41,108 nucleotides of DNA, taken from contig NZ_LMGZ01000018.1 in NCBI RefSeq assembly GCF_001427605.1, positions 320,964 to 362,071 on the forward strand, in the 5' to 3' direction. Below are positions 11,803-20,306 of the stretch, in pieces. This DNA comes from Devosia sp. Root635. Its GTDB lineage: Bacteria > Pseudomonadota > Alphaproteobacteria > Rhizobiales > Devosiaceae. Made by a program: the position numbers and the translations under genes. The notes below the pieces were generated by a model. The model was not told the origin of the DNA and did no database searches. It was given only the letters and a program-made list of their open reading frames with translations. The stretch's first letter is position 1, and every line of letters begins with the position of its first letter.

Positions 11803-12165
11803 ATGGCTATCAGTGCAAAAGGTGCGGAACGCCGCAAGGCTCGTGTCCGCAAGGCGCTCAAGGCTCGTGCCTTCGGTCGTCCGCGTCTGTCGGTTTTCCG
11901 TTCGGACAAGAATATCTACGCCCAGATCATCGACGACGCGACCGGCCGTACGCTGGCTGCTGCTTCGACGCTCGACAAGGACATCAAGTCCAAGGTCAAG
12001 AACGGCGCAACTTCGGAGGCCGCTGCAACGATCGGCAAGCTGATCGCGGAGCGCGGCACCAAGGCCGGCGTTGCCGAAGTGATCTTCGATCGCGGGGCAT
12101 ACATCTATCATGGCCGTGTAAAGGCCCTTGCAGACGCTGCCCGTGAGGGCGGCCTGCAGTTCTAG
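11803..12165 (+). CDS. rplR: 50S ribosomal protein L18 (uL18)
   Basis: 120 residues. L18 binds 5S rRNA together with L5. The blocks [19 protein letters not shown] and the C-terminal [24 protein letters not shown] are conserved. AAGGAG precedes the start by 8 bp. The 23-bp gap to rpsE contains only its Shine-Dalgarno region. Confidence 0.97.
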   Translation: MAISAKGAERRKARVRKALKARAFGRPRLSVFRSDKNIYAQIIDDATGRTLAAASTLDKDIKSKVKNGATSEAAATIGKLIAERGTKAGVAEVIFDRGAYIYHGRVKALADAAREGGLQF

Positions 12166-12188
12166 GCACGGACAAGGAAAGAAACATT

Positions 12189-12722
12189 ATGAGCAGAGAC
12201 GTTCAAGAACGCGAAAGCGAATTCGTCGATCGCCTGGTCCACATCAACCGCGTGGCCAAGGTGGTCAAGGGTGGCCGTCGCTTCGGCTTCGCCGCGCTTG
12301 TTGTCGTTGGCGACCAGAAGGGCCGCGTCGGCTTCGGTCACGGCAAGGCCCGTGAAGTTCCCGAAGCCATCCGCAAGGCCACCGAGCAGGCCAAGCGCCA
12401 GATGATCCGCGTTCCGCTGCGCGATGCACGCACGCTGCACCATGACGTGCAGGGTCGCCACGGCGCCGGCAAGGTCATCCTGCGTGCCGCCGTTCCGGGT
12501 ACCGGCATCATCGCCGGCGGTCCGATGCGCGCCGTGTTCGAGACTTTGGGCATCAACGACATCGTTGCCAAGTCGCAGGGCACCGCCAACCCCTACAACA
12601 TGGTGCGGGCCACCTTCGATGCGCTGAAGCGCGTCGACAGCCCGCGCTCGGTCGCTTCCCGCCGCGGCCTCAAGGTTTCCGAACTGCAGGCTCGCCGCGG
12701 CGAGACTGCCGTCGAAGCCTAA
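12189..12722 (+). CDS. rpsE: 30S ribosomal protein S5 (uS5)
   Basis: 177 residues. S5 lies at the mRNA entry site and is a ram locus for decoding accuracy. The signature block [18 protein letters not shown] and [20 protein letters not shown] are intact. It lies between rplR and rpmD with the standard order. Confidence 0.97.
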   Translation: MSRDVQERESEFVDRLVHINRVAKVVKGGRRFGFAALVVVGDQKGRVGFGHGKAREVPEAIRKATEQAKRQMIRVPLRDARTLHHDVQGRHGAGKVILRAAVPGTGIIAGGPMRAVFETLGINDIVAKSQGTANPYNMVRATFDALKRVDSPRSVASRRGLKVSELQARRGETAVEA

Positions 12723-12737
12723 GTCCGGAGAGACACG

Positions 12738-12926
12738 ATGGCAAAGAACACCAAGATAACCGTCAAGCAGATCGGCTCGCCGATCCGCCGCGACAAGGTG
12801 CAGCGCGCGACCCTGATCGGTCTCGGGCTGAACAAGATGAACAAAGAGCGCGAGCTCGTTGATACGCCCGAAGTTCGCGGCATGATCAACAAGGTTCCGC
12901 ACCTCGTCCGCGTCGTCGGCGAATAA
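12738..12926 (+). CDS. rpmD: 50S ribosomal protein L30 (uL30)
   Basis: 62 residues, as expected of bacterial L30. [13 protein letters not shown] and the end [14 protein letters not shown] identify it. L30 binds 23S and 5S rRNA. GGAGAG lies 10 bp upstream of the ATG; rplO follows after 16 bp. Confidence 0.96.
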   Translation: MAKNTKITVKQIGSPIRRDKVQRATLIGLGLNKMNKERELVDTPEVRGMINKVPHLVRVVGE

Positions 12927-12942
12927 GAGAGAAGGCGGACAA

Positions 12943-13443
12943 ATGACTCGTTTGAACGAACTTCGTGACAATCCTGGCGCCAACAAGCTCCGCATCCGCG
13001 TCGGCCGCGGTATCGGTTCCGGCAAGGGCAAGACCGGCGGCCGTGGCGGCAAGGGCCAGACCGCGCGCTCGGGCGTCGCGATCAACGGCTTCGAAGGCGG
13101 CCAGATGCCCCTTCACATGCGTATGCCGAAGCGTGGCTTCAACGCGCTCAATCCCAAGGATTGGAACGAAGTCCGCGTCGACCGCATCCAGGCCTATATC
13201 GACAGCGGCAAGCTGGACGCCAAGGGTGTGATCGACGCTGAAGCGCTGATCGCCGCCCGCGTGATCCGCCGCGCCAAGGACGGCGTCCGCCTGATCGGCG
13301 CCTCCGGCTTCACGGCCAAGAAGGTCACCTTCAAGGTCGATTATGCGACGGCCGGCGCCTCTGCCGCCATCGAAGCGGCCGGTGGCAAGGTCGAGCTCAT
13401 CCCGGCCAAGGCGCCGTGGAAGAAGACTCCTTACGCCGGTTGA
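12943..13443 (+). CDS. rplO: 50S ribosomal protein L15 (uL15)
   Basis: 166 residues. L15 is a late-assembly 50S protein with a long glycine/lysine-rich N-terminal extension; [20 protein letters not shown] is that part. [12 protein letters not shown] follows. It is the last ribosomal gene before secY and is followed after 11 bp by a clear intrinsic terminator. Confidence 0.98.
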   Translation: MTRLNELRDNPGANKLRIRVGRGIGSGKGKTGGRGGKGQTARSGVAINGFEGGQMPLHMRMPKRGFNALNPKDWNEVRVDRIQAYIDSGKLDAKGVIDAEALIAARVIRRAKDGVRLIGASGFTAKKVTFKVDYATAGASAAIEAAGGKVELIPAKAPWKKTPYAG

Positions 13444-13454
13444 TCATCGGCATG

Positions 13455-13485
13455 GCGCACCCGACATGTTCGGGTGCGCTTTTTT
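13455..13485 (+). terminator. Rho-independent terminator between rplO and secY
   Basis: GCGCACCCGA and TCGGGTGCGC form a perfect 10-bp stem with a CATGT loop, followed at once by six T residues (13480-13485). It meets every criterion for an intrinsic terminator although secY-adk follow on the same strand. Either it is leaky or secY has its own promoter in the 82 bp downstream; a weak TTGCGT-16-TATGCT pair (13492-13519) is the only candidate seen. Confidence 0.85.
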
Positions 13486-13567
13486 GGTTTGTTGCGTTAG
13501 GGACGTAGATCCATATGCTCCCGAAGCGCTCCGAGCGCACCTGGCCTTGAAGCCATAGGAGCGATAT

Positions 13568-14908
13568 ATGGCGTCCGCAGCCGAACAGCTGGCACGTAAT
13601 CTCAATTTCTCGACCTTTTCCAAGGCGAAGGCTCTGCAGCAGCGCATCTGGTTCACACTGGGCGCGCTGCTCGTCTATCGTCTGGGGACGTTCATTCCGG
13701 TTCCGGGCATCGACCCGGACGCCTTCCGCGCGACGTTCGAGCAGTCGCAGCAGGGCATTATCGGCATGTTCAACATGTTCGCCGGCGGCGCCGTCGAGCG
13801 CATGGCGATCTTTGCCCTCAACCTCATCCCCTACATCACCGCCTCCATCGTGGTGCAGGTGGTGGCGACCGCTTCCCCGCGCCTCGAGGCGTTGAAGAAG
13901 GAAGGTGGCGAGGCTGGCCGTCGCAAGATGAACCAGTATACCCGCTATCTCGCCGTGGTGTTCTGCGCCGTGCAGGCCTATGGCATCGCCGTGGGCCTCG
14001 AAGCGAGCCAGGGCGTCGTGCTCAATCCGGGCTGGTTCTTCCGCATCTCGACCGTGGTCACCCTGGTCGGCGGCACCATGCTGCTGATGTGGCTGGGCGA
14101 ACAGATCACCTCGCGCGGCGTCGGCAACGGCATTTCGCTGATCATCTTCGCCGGTATCGTGGCCAACCTGCCCACGACCATCGCGCAGACCCTGGAACTG
14201 AGCCGCACCGGCGCCATTCCGGGCCTGGCCGCGGCCGGCATGCTGGTTCTGGCCCTGGTGGTCATCGCCGGCATCGTGTTCTTCGAACGCGCCCAGCGGC
14301 GGCTGCTGATCCAGTATCCGAAGCGCCAGGTCGGCAACAAGATGTTCCAGGGCGACAGCTCGCATCTGCCGCTGAAGCTCAACACGTCGGGCGTCATCCC
14401 GGTGATCTTCGCCTCGTCGCTGCTGCTGCTGCCGGCGACGGTGGCTTCGTTCACCGCCCAGGGCACCGGCATCGGCTGGTTGCAGACGGTCACGGCCCTG
14501 TTGGGGCGCGGGCAGCCGCTCTATCTCTTCGTTTATGGCGGCCTGACCATCTTCTTCGCCTTCTTCTATACGGCGATCGTGTTCAACCCGTCCGAGACGG
14601 CCGATAACCTCAAGCGCTCCGGCGGCTTCATTCCGGGCATCCGTCCGGGTGAACGCACCGCGGCCCATATCGATTATGTGTTGACGCGCATCACGGTGAT
14701 CGGTGCTCTCTACCTGACCGTCGTGGCGCTGATCCCCGAAGTGCTGTTCAGCCAGATGGCCATCAGCCAGTTCATCGGCGGCACGTCGCTGCTGATCATG
14801 GTGACGGTGACCCTCGATACGATCAGCCAGATCCAAAGCCATCTGATCGCCCAGCAATATGAGGGGCTGGTCAAGAAGTCCCGTCTTGGAGGAGGCAAGC
14901 GTCGATGA
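13568..14908 (+). CDS. secY: Protein translocase subunit SecY
   Basis: 446 residues with ten hydrophobic segments, as in all SecY. With SecE and SecG it forms the inner-membrane channel for Sec-dependent export. Family signatures include [10 protein letters not shown] near TM1, [28 protein letters not shown] and the large C-terminal loop ended by [25 protein letters not shown] lies 5-11 bp upstream of the ATG. It overlaps adk by 4 bp, so the two are coupled, while a terminator separates it from rplO. Confidence 0.98.
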   Translation: MASAAEQLARNLNFSTFSKAKALQQRIWFTLGALLVYRLGTFIPVPGIDPDAFRATFEQSQQGIIGMFNMFAGGAVERMAIFALNLIPYITASIVVQVVATASPRLEALKKEGGEAGRRKMNQYTRYLAVVFCAVQAYGIAVGLEASQGVVLNPGWFFRISTVVTLVGGTMLLMWLGEQITSRGVGNGISLIIFAGIVANLPTTIAQTLELSRTGAIPGLAAAGMLVLALVVIAGIVFFERAQRRLLIQYPKRQVGNKMFQGDSSHLPLKLNTSGVIPVIFASSLLLLPATVASFTAQGTGIGWLQTVTALLGRGQPLYLFVYGGLTIFFAFFYTAIVFNPSETADNLKRSGGFIPGIRPGERTAAHIDYVLTRITVIGALYLTVVALIPEVLFSQMAISQFIGGTSLLIMVTVTLDTISQIQSHLIAQQYEGLVKKSRLGGGKRR

Positions 14909-15474
14909 GGTTGATACTGCTCGGACCGCCGGGAGCGGGGAAGGGGACCCAGGCCAAGATTCTGGTCGATAGCTACGGCATCCCCCAGCTCTCGACAGGC
15001 GATATCCTCCGCTCGGCCATTGCCGCCAAGACCCCGCTGGGTCTGGAAGCCAAGGCCATCGTGGATCGCGGCGACCTGGTATCTGACGCGATCGTCAATG
15101 GCATCGTCTCCGAGCGCCTCGACGCCGAGGATTGCAAGCCGGGCTTCATCCTCGACGGCTTTCCGCGCACCATCGCGCAGGCCGAGGCGCTGGGCGAGAT
15201 GCTGATCGACAAGGGCGTCAAGCTCGATGCGGTCATCGAAATCAAGGCCGATGCCGATGAACTGGTGCGCCGGGTGATCCAGCGCGCCAAGGAATCGGGC
15301 GGCGCTCGTGCCGACGACAATGAGGAAGTGCTGCGCAAGCGCCTCGGCGTCTACCAGGAGCAGACTGCTCCACTGGTGGCCTATTATGCCGAGGAAGGTC
15401 TGCTGAAGACCGTCAACGGCATGGAGCCGGTCGACCAGGTGACTGCTGCCATCAAGGCTGCGATCGCTCACTGA
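14905..15474 (+). CDS. adk: Adenylate kinase
   Basis: 189 residues: the short-LID form without the zinc-binding insertion of the longer bacterial enzymes. It catalyses AMP + ATP to 2 ADP. The P-loop [10 protein letters not shown] is at residues 7-16, then STGDILR and DGFPRT in the AMP-binding region, then a short LID between RAKESGG and RADDNEE. ATGA overlap with secY. Its stop codon is followed by the first unit of a direct repeat in the 177-bp gap to rpsM. Confidence 0.97.
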   Translation: MRLILLGPPGAGKGTQAKILVDSYGIPQLSTGDILRSAIAAKTPLGLEAKAIVDRGDLVSDAIVNGIVSERLDAEDCKPGFILDGFPRTIAQAEALGEMLIDKGVKLDAVIEIKADADELVRRVIQRAKESGGARADDNEEVLRKRLGVYQEQTAPLVAYYAEEGLLKTVNGMEPVDQVTAAIKAAIAH

Positions 15475-15492
15475 TTATCGGGCTGGGTTTGG
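15473..15492 (+). repeat. Direct repeat unit 1 in adk-rpsM gap
   Basis: GATTATCGGGCTGGGTTTGG begins within the adk stop codon. It matches the unit at 15542-15561 at 17 of 20 positions, 69 bp away. This may be a regulatory duplication ahead of the alpha operon; function unknown. Confidence 0.6.
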
Positions 15493-15495
15493 CAG

Positions 15496-15524
15496 TTGAC
15501 TCTGCGGAATCGAGCCCTTAAAGA
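15496..15524 (+). promoter_or_regulatory. Weak candidate promoter for the alpha operon
   Basis: TTGACT (15496-15501) matches five of six -35 positions; TAAAGA at 15519-15524, 17 bp later, is a poor -10. It lies between the two direct repeat units in the only long gap before rpsM. The -35 is good, the -10 is not, so this is tentative. Confidence 0.25.
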
Positions 15525-15541
15525 ACCGCGTCAGTCTCATG

Positions 15542-15561
15542 GATTATTGGGCTGGATTCGG
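15542..15561 (+). repeat. Direct repeat unit 2 in adk-rpsM gap
   Basis: GATTATTGGGCTGGATTCGG, differing from unit 1 at three positions. It lies 90 bp before the rpsM start, so both units are in the probable leader of the alpha operon. Confidence 0.6.
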
Positions 15562-15651
15562 TTCTCCACATCGTTGGGGGTCGAAGTCCGGTCCCTTGTT
15601 GTTATAAGGGCGCCAGCCGTGATGGTTCGCGCTGAATGAAGGAGAGCAGAC

Positions 15652-16020
15652 GTGGCACGTATTGCTGGCGTCAATATCCCGACCAATAAGCGCGTCGTCA
15701 TCGCGCTGCAGTATATCCACGGGATCGGCGACAAGTTCGCCGAGGATATCTGCACCAAGGTTGGCATTCCGGCGGAGCGCCGTGTGAACGAGCTCACTGA
15801 CGCCGAAGTCATCCAGATCCGTGAAGCTATCGACCGCGACTATGTCGTGGAAGGTGACCTTCGCCGCAATGTGGCGATGAACATCAAGCGCCTGATGGAC
15901 CTGGGCAACTATCGTGGCCTGCGCCACCGCCGCGGCCTCCCGGTCCGTGGTCAGCGCACCCACACCAATGCCCGCACCCGCAAGGGTCCGGCCAAGCCGA
16001 TCGCCGGCAAGAAGAAGTAA
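15652..16020 (+). CDS. rpsM: 30S ribosomal protein S13 (uS13)
   Basis: 122 residues starting at a GTG (15652) with GAAGGAGAG upstream; the protein starts [10 protein letters not shown] as in all S13, so the GTG is secure. S13 bridges the 30S head to L5. The C-terminal basic tail [24 protein letters not shown] is complete. It opens the alpha operon; the stop codon is part of a hairpin. Confidence 0.97.
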   Translation: MARIAGVNIPTNKRVVIALQYIHGIGDKFAEDICTKVGIPAERRVNELTDAEVIQIREAIDRDYVVEGDLRRNVAMNIKRLMDLGNYRGLRHRRGLPVRGQRTHTNARTRKGPAKPIAGKKK

Positions 16021-16039
16021 GAACCCGTATCGGGTTCTT
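16019..16039 (+). other. Hairpin spanning the rpsM stop codon
   Basis: AAGAACCCG and CGGGTTCTT pair perfectly over 9 bp with a TAT loop; the last two bases of the rpsM TAA are the start of the left arm. No T tract follows. Together with the next hairpin it fills most of the 78-bp rpsM-rpsK gap. Confidence 0.55.
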
Positions 16040-16046
16040 CGATGTA

Positions 16047-16074
16047 GCTGCCGGGGCACTCCGCTAACGGCAGC
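16047..16074 (+). other. Second hairpin in rpsM-rpsK gap
   Basis: GCTGCCG and CGGCAGC form a perfect 7-bp stem around a 14-nt loop, eight bases after the preceding hairpin and 25 bp before rpsK. Role unknown; possibly processing or translational control. Confidence 0.4.
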
Positions 16075-16098
16075 GCTGATATCGATCAGAGGAATTAG

Positions 16099-16491
16099 AT
16101 GGCTAAGACTGAAACCACGCGCGTCAAGCGCAAGGAACGCAAGAATATTACGTCGGGCGTTGCCCACGTGAACGCCTCGTTCAACAACACCATGATTACC
16201 ATCGCCGACATGCAGGGCAACACGATTTCGTGGTCCTCCTCGGGCGTGATGGGCTTCAAGGGCTCGCGCAAGTCGACCCCCTATGCTGCTCAGGTTGCTG
16301 CCGAAGATGCTGCCAAGAAGGCGCAGGAACACGGCATGAAGACCCTCGAAGTCGAGGTTCGCGGTCCCGGTTCGGGCCGTGAATCGGCGCTTCGCGCGCT
16401 GCAGGCTGCGGGGTTCAACGTCACCTCCATTCGCGACGTGACCTCGATCCCGCACAATGGCTGCCGCCCGCGCAAGCGGCGCCGCGTCTAA
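16099..16491 (+). CDS. rpsK: 30S ribosomal protein S11 (uS11)
   Basis: 130 residues. S11 lies on the 30S platform near the E site. [18 protein letters not shown] and the invariant end [16 protein letters not shown] identify it. GAGGAATTAG lies just before the ATG. It is followed by a 108-bp gap with two stem-loops before rpoA. Confidence 0.98.
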   Translation: MAKTETTRVKRKERKNITSGVAHVNASFNNTMITIADMQGNTISWSSSGVMGFKGSRKSTPYAAQVAAEDAAKKAQEHGMKTLEVEVRGPGSGRESALRALQAAGFNVTSIRDVTSIPHNGCRPRKRRRV

Positions 16492-16510
16492 TTTAGACCG
16501 ACTAGAAAGT

Positions 16511-16537
16511 CTCCCGGCCGATTGAATGGGCCGGGAG
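16511..16537 (+). other. GC-rich hairpin between rpsK and rpoA
   Basis: CTCCCGGCC and GGCCGGGAG form a perfect 9-bp stem with a 9-nt loop, 19 bp after the rpsK stop. The following TCTTATT is T-rich but interrupted, so termination would be partial at best. A second, weaker stem (GCGGCT/GGCCGC, 16559-16564 with 16574-16579) lies closer to rpoA. Confidence 0.5.
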
Positions 16538-16599
16538 TCTTATTGCGTTTGCGGCGGTGCGGCTCCGGGCTAGGGCCGCGATTTTGAAAGGACATAACC

Positions 16600-17619
16600 G
16601 TGACGATCCAGAGGAACTGGCAAGAACTGATCAAGCCGACCAAGCTGGAGATTGTTTCGGGCAGCGACAACGCGCGCGTGGCCTCGGTGGTTGCCGAGCC
16701 GCTTGAGCGCGGTTACGGGCTTACCCTGGGTAACGCTCTTCGTCGCGTGCTGCTGTCGTCGCTCCAGGGCGCGGCAGTTACCGCAATCCAGATTGACGGC
16801 ATCCTGCATGAATTCTCCTCGCTTCCGGGCGTGCGGGAAGACATTACCGACCTGGTCCTCAACGTGAAGGAAATCGCGTTGAAGATGGGCGGTGAAGGCC
16901 CGAAGCGCCTGGCGCTCTCCAAGCAAGGTCCCGGTGCCGTTACCGCCGGCGACATCAAGGTTACCGGCGACATCGAAGTGCTGAACCCCGAGTTGGTCAT
17001 CTGCCACCTCGATGACGGCGCCGAGATCAACATCGAGTTTACCGTCGATACCGGCAAGGGCTACGTCGCTGCCGACAAGAACCGTCCCGAAGACGCGCCG
17101 ATCGGCTATATCCCGGTCGACTCGCTGTTTTCTCCGGTGCGTCGCGTCAGCTACAAGGTCGATGCCACCCGCGCCGGCGAAAGCCTCGACAAGGACAAGC
17201 TGACCCTGCAGGTCGAGACCAACGGCGCCGTGACGCCGGAAGACGCCGTGGCCTATGCCGCGCGCATCCTGCAGGACCAGCTCTCGGTGTTCGTGAACTT
17301 CGAAGAGCCCAGCAAGGAAAAGGCACAGGATGCCGTTCCGGAACTGGCCTTCAATCCGGCGCTGCTCAAGAAGGTCGACGAGCTCGAACTTTCGGTCCGC
17401 TCGGCCAACTGCCTCAAGAACGACAACATCGTCTATATTGGCGACCTCATCCAGAAGACGGAAGCCGAGATGCTGCGGACGCCGAATTTCGGCCGCAAGT
17501 CGCTCAACGAAATCAAGGAAGTCCTGGCACAGATGGGGCTTCATCTCGGAATGGACGTTGCCAACTGGCCACCCGAGAATATCGATGACCTCGCCAAGCG
17601 CTACGAAGATCACTACTGA
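16600..17619 (+). CDS. rpoA: DNA-directed RNA polymerase subunit alpha
   Basis: 339 residues from a GTG start with GAAAGGA upstream; the protein begins [13 protein letters not shown]. The N-terminal domain (to about 230) dimerises and assembles beta and beta'; it contains [19 protein letters not shown]. The C-terminal domain binds UP elements and activators, with the helix block [18 protein letters not shown] and [11 protein letters not shown]. rplQ follows after 30 bp. Confidence 0.98.
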   Translation: MTIQRNWQELIKPTKLEIVSGSDNARVASVVAEPLERGYGLTLGNALRRVLLSSLQGAAVTAIQIDGILHEFSSLPGVREDITDLVLNVKEIALKMGGEGPKRLALSKQGPGAVTAGDIKVTGDIEVLNPELVICHLDDGAEINIEFTVDTGKGYVAADKNRPEDAPIGYIPVDSLFSPVRRVSYKVDATRAGESLDKDKLTLQVETNGAVTPEDAVAYAARILQDQLSVFVNFEEPSKEKAQDAVPELAFNPALLKKVDELELSVRSANCLKNDNIVYIGDLIQKTEAEMLRTPNFGRKSLNEIKEVLAQMGLHLGMDVANWPPENIDDLAKRYEDHY

Positions 17620-17649
17620 TCGCGCTGCCAAGCACTTTAGGAGATAACC

Positions 17650-18075
17650 ATGCGCCACGGTAATTCCGGCCGCAAGCTCAGCCGAACCGCCAGCCACCGC
17701 AAGGCTATGTTCGCCAATATGTCCGCCGCGCTGATCAAGCACGAGCAGATCGTCACCACCCTGCCCAAGGCGAAGGACCTGCGTCCGATCGTCGAGAAGC
17801 TGATCACGCTGGGCAAGCGGGGCGACCTGCATGCGCGCCGCCAGGCCATCGCCCAGATCCGTGACGAAGGCCAGGTTGCCAAGCTCTTTGCCGTGCTTGG
17901 CCCGCGCTACAAGGAACGCCAGGGCGGCTATATCCGCATCCTCAAGGCCGGCTTCCGCTATGGCGATAACGCCCCGATGGCCGTGATCGAGTTCGTCGAC
18001 CGCGACGTCAACGCCAAGGGCCTCGACAGCGGCCCGGTGCAGGCGCGCGACGAAGACGAGTTCGAAGCCGCGTAA
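17650..18075 (+). CDS. rplQ: 50S ribosomal protein L17 (bL17)
   Basis: 141 residues, the usual length for the order. [20 protein letters not shown] is the family N-terminus and [20 protein letters not shown] the second signature; the acidic C-terminus is an alphaproteobacterial extension. AGGAG lies 6-10 bp upstream. Last gene of the superoperon; a strong terminator begins 23 bp after its stop. Confidence 0.97.
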   Translation: MRHGNSGRKLSRTASHRKAMFANMSAALIKHEQIVTTLPKAKDLRPIVEKLITLGKRGDLHARRQAIAQIRDEGQVAKLFAVLGPRYKERQGGYIRILKAGFRYGDNAPMAVIEFVDRDVNAKGLDSGPVQARDEDEFEAA

Positions 18076-18098
18076 GCGGCTCAGCGTCGAGAATTAAG

Positions 18099-18133
18099 GC
18101 GGTCGCGGTTCATTCCGCGGCCGCTTTTGTTTT
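18099..18133 (+). terminator. Rho-independent terminator closing the ribosomal superoperon
   Basis: GCGGTCGCGG and CCGCGGCCGC pair over 10 bp (one G-U) around TTCATT, followed by TTTTGTTTT. The convergent gene on the other strand ends at 18138, so the terminator sits exactly between the two. Confidence 0.9.
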
Positions 18134-18137
18134 GGCC

Positions 18138-18674
18138 TTACAAGCTCCAAACGCGATAGAGGGCCTTGACCTCGGCCATGGAGCCGCAGAACACGCGGGG
18201 CAGGACGGTGCCCTCCACCATGGCGCGGTAGCGCGCTCCGTTGTGCCGGGACGCCACCGCCACCCAATGGATCATCGACCACTTGAGGCTGTCCTGCTGG
18301 CCCTGCAGCGCACCCGGCCGGTTGGGCTGGAACAGCGTGCGGTTGACATAGCGTCCGAGCCGCATCCAGTGATTGCCATCGAGCACGATGGCACCGGTGG
18401 CCCGGGCCAGGCGCTCGTCCACCAGCCCGCTATAGTTGCCGTCCATGATCCAGGCATCGCCAGCAATGGCGTCGCGTTGCAGAGCGTGGAACTCATGCTG
18501 GGGGCGCGGAACCCAATCGGTATCGGGCGTGTGATGCAACTGGTCGAGATGCACGGCGGGAATGGCCAGCTTGCGGGACAGCGCTTCGGCCAGCGTCGAC
18601 TTGCCAGAATTGGACGGCCCGAAGATGACGATGCGACGGCCGAGATCGGCGAGGGGCGGGATGTGGCTTGGCAT
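18138..18674 (-). CDS. P-loop kinase-like ATPase (adenylate-kinase/FlaR-like)
   Basis: 178 residues from the Met at 18674. The Walker A motif GPSNSGKS is at residues 19-26, followed by HLDQLHH, a pattern of small P-loop proteins called 'adenylate kinase' or 'topology modulation' (FlaR-like), which probably phosphorylate an unknown small substrate. A start at 18737 is open but would translate an intergenic repeat, so it is not used. It faces rplQ across the terminator. No neighbour hints at the substrate. Confidence 0.75.
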   Translation of the reverse strand: MPSHIPPLADLGRRIVIFGPSNSGKSTLAEALSRKLAIPAVHLDQLHHTPDTDWVPRPQHEFHALQRDAIAGDAWIMDGNYSGLVDERLARATGAIVLDGNHWMRLGRYVNRTLFQPNRPGALQGQQDSLKWSMIHWVAVASRHNGARYRAMVEGTVLPRVFCGSMAEVKALYRVWSL

Positions 18675-18690
18675 TGGATAACCCCTCCAG

Positions 18691-18850
18691 CTCCCCCTTG
18701 TGGGAGGGCGGTCGCATGTGAACTTGGCGGGCCGCAAATGTTTCAGTCGACTCCCTCCCCCTTGCGGGGAGGGATCAAGGGTGGGGGATGTTTAGCCCCG
18801 ATATCCGGGCTCCCAACACCCCCTCCCAACCTCCCCCGTCAAGGGGGAGG
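18691..18850. repeat. Composite palindromic intergenic repeat (family A)
   Basis: Two units side by side. Unit 1 (18691-18773) has CTCCCCCTT...GGGAGGG arms around a core with GTCGCATGTGAA, GGGCCGCAAATG and TTTCAGTCG; the same core occurs at 26253-26338. Unit 2 (18754-18850) is a long imperfect inverted repeat like that at 32988-33112. It lies between two minus-strand genes. No coding content. Confidence 0.8.
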
Positions 18851-18946
18851 AGCCGCGCGGTGGGCGTGGTAAGATCGTGCCAGCCCATATGCGATAGCCC
18901 TGCTATCAGGCGGAGATTAGGAAGGGCTGCTAAGGACTTCCCGGCC

Positions 18947-20128
18947 TTATTCCGGTGCCATGTCCTTGCCGGTATAGACCTCTTCCACCCAGAACTGATC
19001 GCGGCGGTCGAAGCCGTTGAACGGGGTCAGCGAGGCCTGGGTATAGGCACCCATCAGGCCGAACTCGATCCAGTCGTCCTCATCGATGTCGGAGGGCAGG
19101 GTGAAGACCTGGGGGAGCACGTCATAGCTGTCGCAGGTCGGCCCCCAGATGGTGAATTCGGAGAACTGGGCGTCATTGTCATGCACGCGGGCGCCGCGCC
19201 AGACGCGGACCGGCGGGGTGAAGTGCATGAACTTGACTTCCATCAGGCTGCCATAGGCGCCGTCATTGACATAGACCGACTGGCCGCCGCGCTGATGTTT
19301 TACGCGGAGAAGCAGGGACGTCGAGCTGGTGACGAGGGCGCGGCCGGGCTCGATGATCAGCTCGGGCTTGCGCTTCTCGCCGAAGTGATCGTTCACCGCC
19401 TGCGCGATGGTCTCGAAATAATAGTCCATGGGCGGCGCTTCGCTGGTCGGGTAGGGGGCCGGATAGCCGCCGCCGATATTGAGGCGCTTGAGCTCGATAT
19501 TGGATTCTTCGACGATGCGCGCGGCGGCGGCGATATGGCGCTCATAGGCATAGGCGTCTTCGCACTGGCTGCCGACATGGAAGCAGAGGCTGGGCGTATA
19601 GCCCATCTGGTCGACCATGGTGACGATTTCGGCCGCGCCCTGTTCCATGACGCCGAACTTGATGCCGAAATCGTAGGATTTGAGCGCCTTGCCGGCCTTG
19701 AAGCGGGTAGTGACCTCCACGTCGCGGCTGGGCGACACCACGGCGGCGAGCTGGTCGAGCTGCTGGGGATGGTCGATGGTGAAGCTGCGCACGCCGAATT
19801 CTTCATAGGCGCGAGCGATTTCGCGCTTGTTCTTGATGGGATTGTTGTAGTGCATCACCGCACCGGGCGCGTGGTCGCGCACCAGCTCCATCTCGGTATT
19901 GGAGGCCACGTCGAAAGCCTTGAGGCCTTCCTGATGCAGCTGCGCGATGATGTGCGGGGACGGGTTGCACTTGACCGCATAGGTCAGCAGCCCGTCGAAC
20001 CCCTTCTTGAACACCTTCACGGCCCTGTGGAACTCACGTTCGGAGAACAGGAAAGCCGGAAAATCCGGCGCTTCCGCCGCGATCAGCGCGGAGGTGTTCG
20101 GGTAAACGTGTTTCGGCTCGGTGGTCAT
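18947..20128 (-). CDS. Ornithine (or lysine/ornithine) decarboxylase, fold-III PLP enzyme
   Basis: 393 residues from the ATG at 20128, which has GAAAGG 10 bp upstream; a longer start at 20188 adds an unlikely 20 residues. It decarboxylates L-ornithine (perhaps also lysine) to putrescine (cadaverine), feeding polyamine synthesis. The PLP lysine is in YAVKCNPSP, the glycine loop in LNIGGGYPAPYP, the PLP phosphate contact in IEPGRALV, and the C-terminal catalytic Cys of the partner subunit in GPTCDSYDV. Its promoter region is shared with the divergent protease gene. The specificity between ornithine and lysine cannot be read from sequence alone. Confidence 0.9.
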   Translation of the reverse strand: MTTEPKHVYPNTSALIAAEAPDFPAFLFSEREFHRAVKVFKKGFDGLLTYAVKCNPSPHIIAQLHQEGLKAFDVASNTEMELVRDHAPGAVMHYNNPIKNKREIARAYEEFGVRSFTIDHPQQLDQLAAVVSPSRDVEVTTRFKAGKALKSYDFGIKFGVMEQGAAEIVTMVDQMGYTPSLCFHVGSQCEDAYAYERHIAAAARIVEESNIELKRLNIGGGYPAPYPTSEAPPMDYYFETIAQAVNDHFGEKRKPELIIEPGRALVTSSTSLLLRVKHQRGGQSVYVNDGAYGSLMEVKFMHFTPPVRVWRGARVHDNDAQFSEFTIWGPTCDSYDVLPQVFTLPSDIDEDDWIEFGLMGAYTQASLTPFNGFDRRDQFWVEEVYTGKDMAPE

Positions 20129-20306
20129 GGACGACTGGCCTTTCGGGGCTGAAGAATGCTGGAAAACGAGCGCTGCATATAGGGCCATGCACCCCCCGGC
20201 GCAAACGATTATTTGGTCGCAATTTGTCGCCCGCCGACAATGCCATTTTCATGACAGATTCCGGGCGTTTGCCTGACCTCAACGATGCAGGGGCGAGGTT
20301 GGTTCG

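Noticed and set aside
16511..16537. Hairpin between rpsK and rpoA as a full terminator
   Set aside because: There is no continuous T tract, and rpoA-rplQ are essential genes with no strong promoter visible after it.
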